NCBI GenBank assembly: GCA_041739525.1
Contig: JBGSNQ010000158.1
Span: forward strand, 186,001-250,000
Reading direction: 5' to 3'
Origin: DATJGR01 sp041739525
GTDB taxonomy: Bacteria > Pseudomonadota > Gammaproteobacteria > Pseudomonadales > Azotimanducaceae
DNA length: 64,000 nucleotides
Below the pieces are notes generated by a model. It was not told the origin of the DNA. It was given only the letters and a program-made list of their open reading frames with translations, and ran no database searches. The position numbers and the translations under genes are program-made. How positions within the stretch are numbered: the stretch's first letter is position 1; every line of letters begins with the position of its first letter. Below are positions 59,896 through 64,000 of the stretch, in pieces.

Positions 59896-62247
59896 CTAGC
59901 CGAATTTGGCCAGAAGCTCGTTCGCTGTCTGCTGCTGCTCGGTGCTGCCCTCTTGCAGCACCTCGGTCAGAATCTCGCGCGCACCGTCTTCATCGCCCAT
60001 GTCGATGTAAGCCCTTGCGAGATCCAACTTGGTGGTTGCGGCATCTTCCTCGTTGAGGAACTCGAACGCATCGTCCGCTTCTGCTGCGACGCCGGTCGTT
60101 CGTGGCTTCGCGTCATTGCGAGCAACCGGCTCGAACTCCAGATCTTCCAGATCGAAGTCGTCTCCTTCGTCGGCAGCTACTGCGACATCATCGAGTTCCT
60201 GCTTCTGGCGCGCGGCAGACGGCTGCGTGCGGACCACCGTGGGCTCGTCGTCCGGTTTGAAGTCGATGCCGAGATCACCGCCAAGATCATCCGATACGCG
60301 TTCTACGCGATCGTTCAGTGTGTCCGTGTGCGTCGTCGCAGATGGTGTGGCGTCATCCGTGTCTGCGTCGTCCGAATCGAGATTGAGCTCGAAGTCGTCG
60401 AGATTGCCGGTGACGGCTTCATCTTCATCGTCGAGCGCAACAGCCGCAACCGGGCTGTCCTCACGCAGTTTTGTCTCCAGCTCGCGCGCCTCGAGCAGCA
60501 ACTCGTTGTCGTCGCAACGCGTGAGCAGCTCATTCATGTGTGTTTCGAAGCCCGCTTCATCTTTCGTTTCAGCGTAGACCTCGAGCAGCTTGACGCGAAC
60601 ATCCGACCGGCCCGGATCGTCGTCGAGCGCGCTGAGCAGAAGGCTTACTGCCTGCGGATAGCGGCCGTACGCGATATAAATGTCTGCCTCACCGATAACG
60701 TCGCTCGTTTGCGCACCCTCGTGATGCGCCGGCATCTCGTGCTCTTCCTGCTGCCTGGCAACGGGCTCGTCGGGCACTACGTCGTCGTCGGCAATCTCTT
60801 CTACACGCGGTCTCGCTCGCGAAACCGATGGAGCTCGAACAGGCTCGTCCTCGAACGCTGCAGCCTGTTCGTCTTCCTCACGGCGGCGTCCGCGCGCCCG
60901 CATCATTCCGGCAACCACGATCAGAACCAGAACGATTGCCGCACCCGCAAGGACAAACGGCGACGCGAGCAATGCGCCCAAGCCACCGCCGTCTTCCTTC
61001 TTTGCAGCGGCAGGTGCCGCCGACGCGGCACTTTTCGCCGCCTTCAGCTGTTCCTGCATCTGTGCGATCTGTTGATCACGCACCTCGATCTGCCGCTGCG
61101 TCTGTTCCGCTTGCGACGTTGCCTTATCCAGACGCGCAACCGCGTCGTCGCGCTCGAGAGCAATGCGATCGGCTTCTTCCTTCGCTGCGGCGAGCTGGCT
61201 CTCGAGCGCCGCTGCGTCCGCGCTACCACCACCCGCACCGGTTCCGTGGTCCGCCGCATCGCCAGCCACAATGCGCAGTTCGCCGTCGGGGCCTTGTGGC
61301 GCCTTCGCTGCGGCCGGCTTCGCTGTGGCATCTACCTGCCCTGCAAGCGCCTCGCTTTCTTCTGCCGGTGTAGATGAGGAGGTGGGCGTCGCGACGTTGG
61401 CGAGCCCTTCTCCTCGCCGGTACGCCTGCCAGGCCTGGTTTTGCGCCGCGACTTCGCTGACCGCTTCAGCGCTGGAAATCGCCTGCACGTCCGCTTCCGT
61501 CGGCAAACGCAGTGTGTAGCCGGCCTTCAGCAAGTTGATGTTGCCGCCGATGAACGCTTCCGGGTTCATGCGTTGGATTGCGAGCATGTTCTGCTGCACC
61601 GTCACGTTTCCGGACGGCCGCGCGCGTTGCGCAATCGCCCACAACGTGTCGTCCCGATCGGTGACGCCATAGCTGTCGCCGGTCAATCGATCTGAGGGAG
61701 GCTGGGACTGGGCTGGCTGGGTCGAAGGGGGGGCACTACTGAGGGAAACCTGGGAATCGGGTCTCGTCGGTGTCCGTTCGACGCGACCGGCGGGTCCTCC
61801 GCCTTTATCGCTCCGTCCTGGACTCGCCACGGCGGGAGCGGCCTGCTCCTTATAGGTGGGTGGATCGAGCAGAACCGTGTATTCCTTCAACAACCGACCA
61901 TTGGGCCAGATCACCTGTACCAGGAAGTTCAGGTAGGGCTCGGTCATCGGTTGTTCGCTGCTGACACGCAGCACCGCGTGACCTTGATCCCGCACCTCGA
62001 CGTGGAACTGCAGGTTCGTCAGAAAGAAAAAGCGTTCAATACCGACTCGCTTGAAGTCTTCCGACGACGCAAGTTGAGCGACGATTTCGGACTCGGTCAT
62101 GCCGCGGGACTCGAGCAGCTCGATCTCCGCGTCGAGTTTCTGGTTCAGCGCCGAGTGAATGGTTATGTCACCCAGTCCGAGGGCGAACGCTTGAGTGCAC
62201 CAGAAGGTCGCAATCAGGGCGTAACCAAATGCCAACCTGCGAGCCAT
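59896..62247 (-). CDS. fimV: FimV-like pilus assembly / polar hub protein
   Basis: An inner-membrane protein organising the pole and type IV pilus machinery. From ATG 62247 it has 783 residues: signal-like helix, the FimV N-terminal domain (GLGDITIHSALNQKLDAEIEL), a LysM-like part (DTLWAIAQRARP), a coiled coil (residues about 360-420), one membrane helix (FVLAGAAIVLVLIVVAGMM), a long acidic cytoplasmic region and the C-terminal TPR domain (ATTKLDLARAYIDMGDEDGA to NELLAKFG). The upstream frame extension has no similarity. Between asd and truA as in Pseudomonas. Confidence 0.93.
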   Translation of the reverse strand: MARRLAFGYALIATFWCTQAFALGLGDITIHSALNQKLDAEIELLESRGMTESEIVAQLASSEDFKRVGIERFFFLTNLQFHVEVRDQGHAVLRVSSEQPMTEPYLNFLVQVIWPNGRLLKEYTVLLDPPTYKEQAAPAVASPGRSDKGGGPAGRVERTPTRPDSQVSLSSAPPSTQPAQSQPPSDRLTGDSYGVTDRDDTLWAIAQRARPSGNVTVQQNMLAIQRMNPEAFIGGNINLLKAGYTLRLPTEADVQAISSAEAVSEVAAQNQAWQAYRRGEGLANVATPTSSSTPAEESEALAGQVDATAKPAAAKAPQGPDGELRIVAGDAADHGTGAGGGSADAAALESQLAAAKEEADRIALERDDAVARLDKATSQAEQTQRQIEVRDQQIAQMQEQLKAAKSAASAAPAAAKKEDGGGLGALLASPFVLAGAAIVLVLIVVAGMMRARGRRREEDEQAAAFEDEPVRAPSVSRARPRVEEIADDDVVPDEPVARQQEEHEMPAHHEGAQTSDVIGEADIYIAYGRYPQAVSLLLSALDDDPGRSDVRVKLLEVYAETKDEAGFETHMNELLTRCDDNELLLEARELETKLREDSPVAAVALDDEDEAVTGNLDDFELNLDSDDADTDDATPSATTHTDTLNDRVERVSDDLGGDLGIDFKPDDEPTVVRTQPSAARQKQELDDVAVAADEGDDFDLEDLEFEPVARNDAKPRTTGVAAEADDAFEFLNEEDAATTKLDLARAYIDMGDEDGAREILTEVLQEGSTEQQQTANELLAKFG

Positions 62248-62375
62248 AGTCGTGTCCTTCGATTTATCGAGCTGCGCCGATCCGAATTTCGATACCGTCC
62301 GTTGATAACGAGCGTCGGAACTCACACACAGGCCGCGTCATACCCCATACCTGTGACGTCACCTTTCATAGCGAT

Positions 62376-62395
62376 TCGGCGCCCGAAGGCGCCGA
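62376..62395. terminator. Very stable UUCG-type hairpin between asd and fimV
   Basis: TCGGCGCC and GGCGCCGA form a perfect 8-bp stem; on the minus strand the loop is C(UUCG)G, an ultra-stable tetraloop. It lies downstream of asd and upstream of fimV. There is no T-run after it, so it may protect or attenuate rather than fully terminate the asd transcript. Confidence 0.5.
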
Positions 62396-62454
62396 TTCCA
62401 TGCCTGCTAAAAGATATCTTAGAAGAGGTGTTCAAAAAGTGCAGTAAGTAACAC

Positions 62455-63477
62455 TTATTGCTGTTCTTTTAGCAAAAGCTCTGCAATTTGTACACTGTTC
62501 AGGGCCGCCCCTTTGCGGACATTGTCGGAAACGATCCAGAGATCGAGTCCTCGTGGATGTGAGATGTCTTCGCGGATGCGACCGACCCAAACCGGATCCT
62601 TTCCAGCTGCATCGACAACCGCAGTTGGATAGCCGCCATTCCTGCGCTCGTCTAGCACCTGAACGCCCGGCGCTTTCGCGAGAAGCGCGCGCGCATCGAC
62701 AGCGCTCAGCTTATCGCGCGTCTCGATATGCACCGCTTCCGAGTGCCCGTAGAAAACGGGCACGCGTACACAGGTCGGATTCACCAGGATGTCGGGCGCT
62801 TCCAGAATCTTGCGCGTCTCCCAGACCATCTTCATCTCTTCCTTCGTGTAGCCGTTCTCCTGGAACACGTCGATGTGCGGGATGACGTTGAACGCGATCT
62901 GCCGCGAAAACGCCTTCGGCTCAATCGCCTTCGCGTTGAGCAGATCAGCGGTTTGGCTGGCAAGCTCGCGAATGCCCTTCGCACCGGCACCGGACACCGA
63001 CTGATAGGTTGCAACGTTGATGCGCTCGATGCCGACTGCGTCCAGTATCGGCTTCAGCGCAACCACCATCTGAATGGTCGAACAATTCGGATTCGCGATG
63101 ATGCCGCGTGGGTGCCGCCGCGCGATTGCATGCGGATTCACCTCCGGAACGACCAGCGGAATGGCATCGTCGTAACGGAACTGGGACGTATTGTCGATGA
63201 CGACGCAGCCCGCTTGTGCGGCCTTCGGTGCGAAGTCCGCCGATATCGACGCGCCAGCCGAAAACAGACCGATGTCGACGCCAGTAAAGTCGAACTGATC
63301 GAGACGCTTCACCCTGATGGAGCGACCGCCGAATCTGATCACCTTCCCCTCGGAGCGCTCGCTGGCAAGAAGGTGCAACTCTTTCACGGGAAAGTTGCGC
63401 TCCTCCAGAATTTCGATCATCGCTTCGCCGACCGCGCCGGTCGCTCCGACCACTGCGACGTTGACCTGGCGCATCAT
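62455..63477 (-). CDS. asd: Aspartate-semialdehyde dehydrogenase
   Basis: Makes aspartate semialdehyde for lysine, diaminopimelate, threonine and methionine. The 340-residue protein has the NADP loop VVGATGAVGEAMIEIL, GIFSAGASISADFAPKAA, the catalytic Cys in NPNCSTIQMVVALKPI, and SVSGAGAKG. ATG 63477 overlaps the leuB stop by four bases (ATGA). The leuB-asd-fimV order is typical of Pseudomonas-like gammaproteobacteria. Confidence 0.96.
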   Translation of the reverse strand: MMRQVNVAVVGATGAVGEAMIEILEERNFPVKELHLLASERSEGKVIRFGGRSIRVKRLDQFDFTGVDIGLFSAGASISADFAPKAAQAGCVVIDNTSQFRYDDAIPLVVPEVNPHAIARRHPRGIIANPNCSTIQMVVALKPILDAVGIERINVATYQSVSGAGAKGIRELASQTADLLNAKAIEPKAFSRQIAFNVIPHIDVFQENGYTKEEMKMVWETRKILEAPDILVNPTCVRVPVFYGHSEAVHIETRDKLSAVDARALLAKAPGVQVLDERRNGGYPTAVVDAAGKDPVWVGRIREDISHPRGLDLWIVSDNVRKGAALNSVQIAELLLKEQQ

Positions 63478-63998
63478 CTACCTCCTTCCGCAAACGCCTG
63501 CAGCACTGCCTGCCCCATTTCTTCCGTGCCAACGATCCGAAGCCCTGCCGAGTCGTCCGGCAGAATGTCACGCGTCCTCAGGCCGAGTTCGAGTACGCGC
63601 TGCACCGCTCGATCGATGCGCGCGGCCACATCGATTTCACCGAACGTGTAACGGAACATCATCCCAACCGAAAGTATGGTCGCCAACGGATTGGATATGC
63701 CGCGACCGGCAATGTCCGGGGCCGACCCATGTACTGGCTCGTACAAGCCGCGCCCGTCCGAACCCAACGACGCTGACGGGAGCATGCCGAGCGAACCGGT
63801 GAGCATCGCCGCGACATCCGAGAGGATGTCGCCGAACATGTTGCCGGTGACGATTACGTCGAACTGCTTGGGTCGCCTCACGAGTTGCATACCCGCGTTG
63901 TCGACATACATGTGACTCAGTTCCACGTCGGGATAATCCGCCGCCACTTCCTTCATCACTTCGCGCCACAGTTGCGTTACTTCGAGGACGTTCGCTTT
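63474..63998 (-). CDS. leuB: 3-isopropylmalate dehydrogenase, C-terminal part
   Basis: Oxidises 3-isopropylmalate in leucine synthesis. Only the last 174 or so residues are in the window; the frame is open to the right edge (KANVLEVTQLWREV). The visible part has the substrate/metal motif HMYVDNAGMQLV, the nucleotide-binding TGNMFGDILSDVAAMLTGSLG and the conserved EPVHGSAPDIAGRGISNP. The rest of the gene lies beyond base 64000. Confidence 0.95.
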   Translation of the reverse strand, partial: KANVLEVTQLWREVMKEVAADYPDVELSHMYVDNAGMQLVRRPKQFDVIVTGNMFGDILSDVAAMLTGSLGMLPSASLGSDGRGLYEPVHGSAPDIAGRGISNPLATILSVGMMFRYTFGEIDVAARIDRAVQRVLELGLRTRDILPDDSAGLRIVGTEEMGQAVLQAFAEGGR

Positions 63999-64000
63999 GT

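Noticed and set aside
59953..61377. 474-codon open frame antisense to fimV
   Set aside because: It lies wholly within fimV on the other strand, in its repetitive acidic region; no domain or start signal.

Overview
The window is one continuous stretch of a GC-rich proteobacterial chromosome, almost all of it housekeeping genes. Gene order points to a gammaproteobacterium. The runs are folD-lpxH / tRNAs / tig-clpP-clpX-lon-hupB-ppiD; mltD / methyltransferase (yafS-like) / rnhA / dnaQ; and leuB-asd-fimV-truA-trpF-trpBA-folC-SPOR-cvpA-purF. They resemble Pseudomonas and its relatives, although trpB-trpA inserted after trpF is also common in Betaproteobacteria. I cannot name the genus. There are no phage genes, insertion sequences or CRISPR arrays. 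Non-ATG starts are frequent (GTG, TTG and one probable ATT).

Layout: 1-6.5 kb holds the glyoxylate shunt (aceB, aceA), convergent with a methylcitrate operon (prpB-prpC-prpD). 6.6-7.5 kb is a decayed pabB pseudogene. 7.5-11.5 kb has thrH, assimilatory sulfate reduction (cysH, a thioredoxin-like protein, cysB), a 5'-nucleotidase and a DUF465 protein. 11.6-14 kb is a little-studied group: VWA protein, membrane J-domain protein, PilZ-like protein, TerB-like protein and a 42-residue membrane peptide. 14-21 kb has rimO and an AddB/AddA-like repair pair whose helicase lacks the usual C-terminal nuclease region. 20.8-22.1 kb is a DAHP synthase gene behind an elaborate leader. 22.1-29 kb has nfuA, metH, cysI and DUF934. 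29-39 kb has a cation/proton antiporter, acuI, sohB, an SCP2-like protein, nudC, dnaQ, rnhA, a methyltransferase, mltD and ppiD. 39-46 kb holds hupB, lon, clpX, clpP, tig and three tRNAs (His, Arg, Pro). 46-54 kb has folD, lpxH, miaE, DUF1289, the tgpA-DUF58-moxR trio and purF. 54-64 kb has cvpA, a SPOR protein, folC, trpA, trpB, trpF, truA, fimV, asd and the 3' part of leuB.

The most striking find is in front of the DAHP synthase gene. A 33-codon leader ORF contains the run Tyr-Trp-Phe-Gly-Tyr-Ala-Phe. It is followed by a chain of mutually exclusive stems (1:2, 2:3, 3:4, 4:5) and an intrinsic terminator that ends about 20 bases before the GTG start. Read by eye, this is a complete ribosome-mediated attenuator that would sense all three aromatic amino acids at the first step of their synthesis. 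Other points of interest are a trigger factor with a 28-residue His/Asp repeat, the pabB wreck, a likely AUU start for DUF934, absence of gloB and accD from clusters where they normally sit, and the VWA/J-domain/PilZ/TerB neighbourhood.

Together the genes link acetate and propionate use, sulfur assimilation, aromatic amino acid and folate synthesis, envelope maintenance and protein quality control. No stretch above about 300 bases is left without a gene or RNA feature. All functional calls rest on recognising motifs and families by eye; no database search was run.
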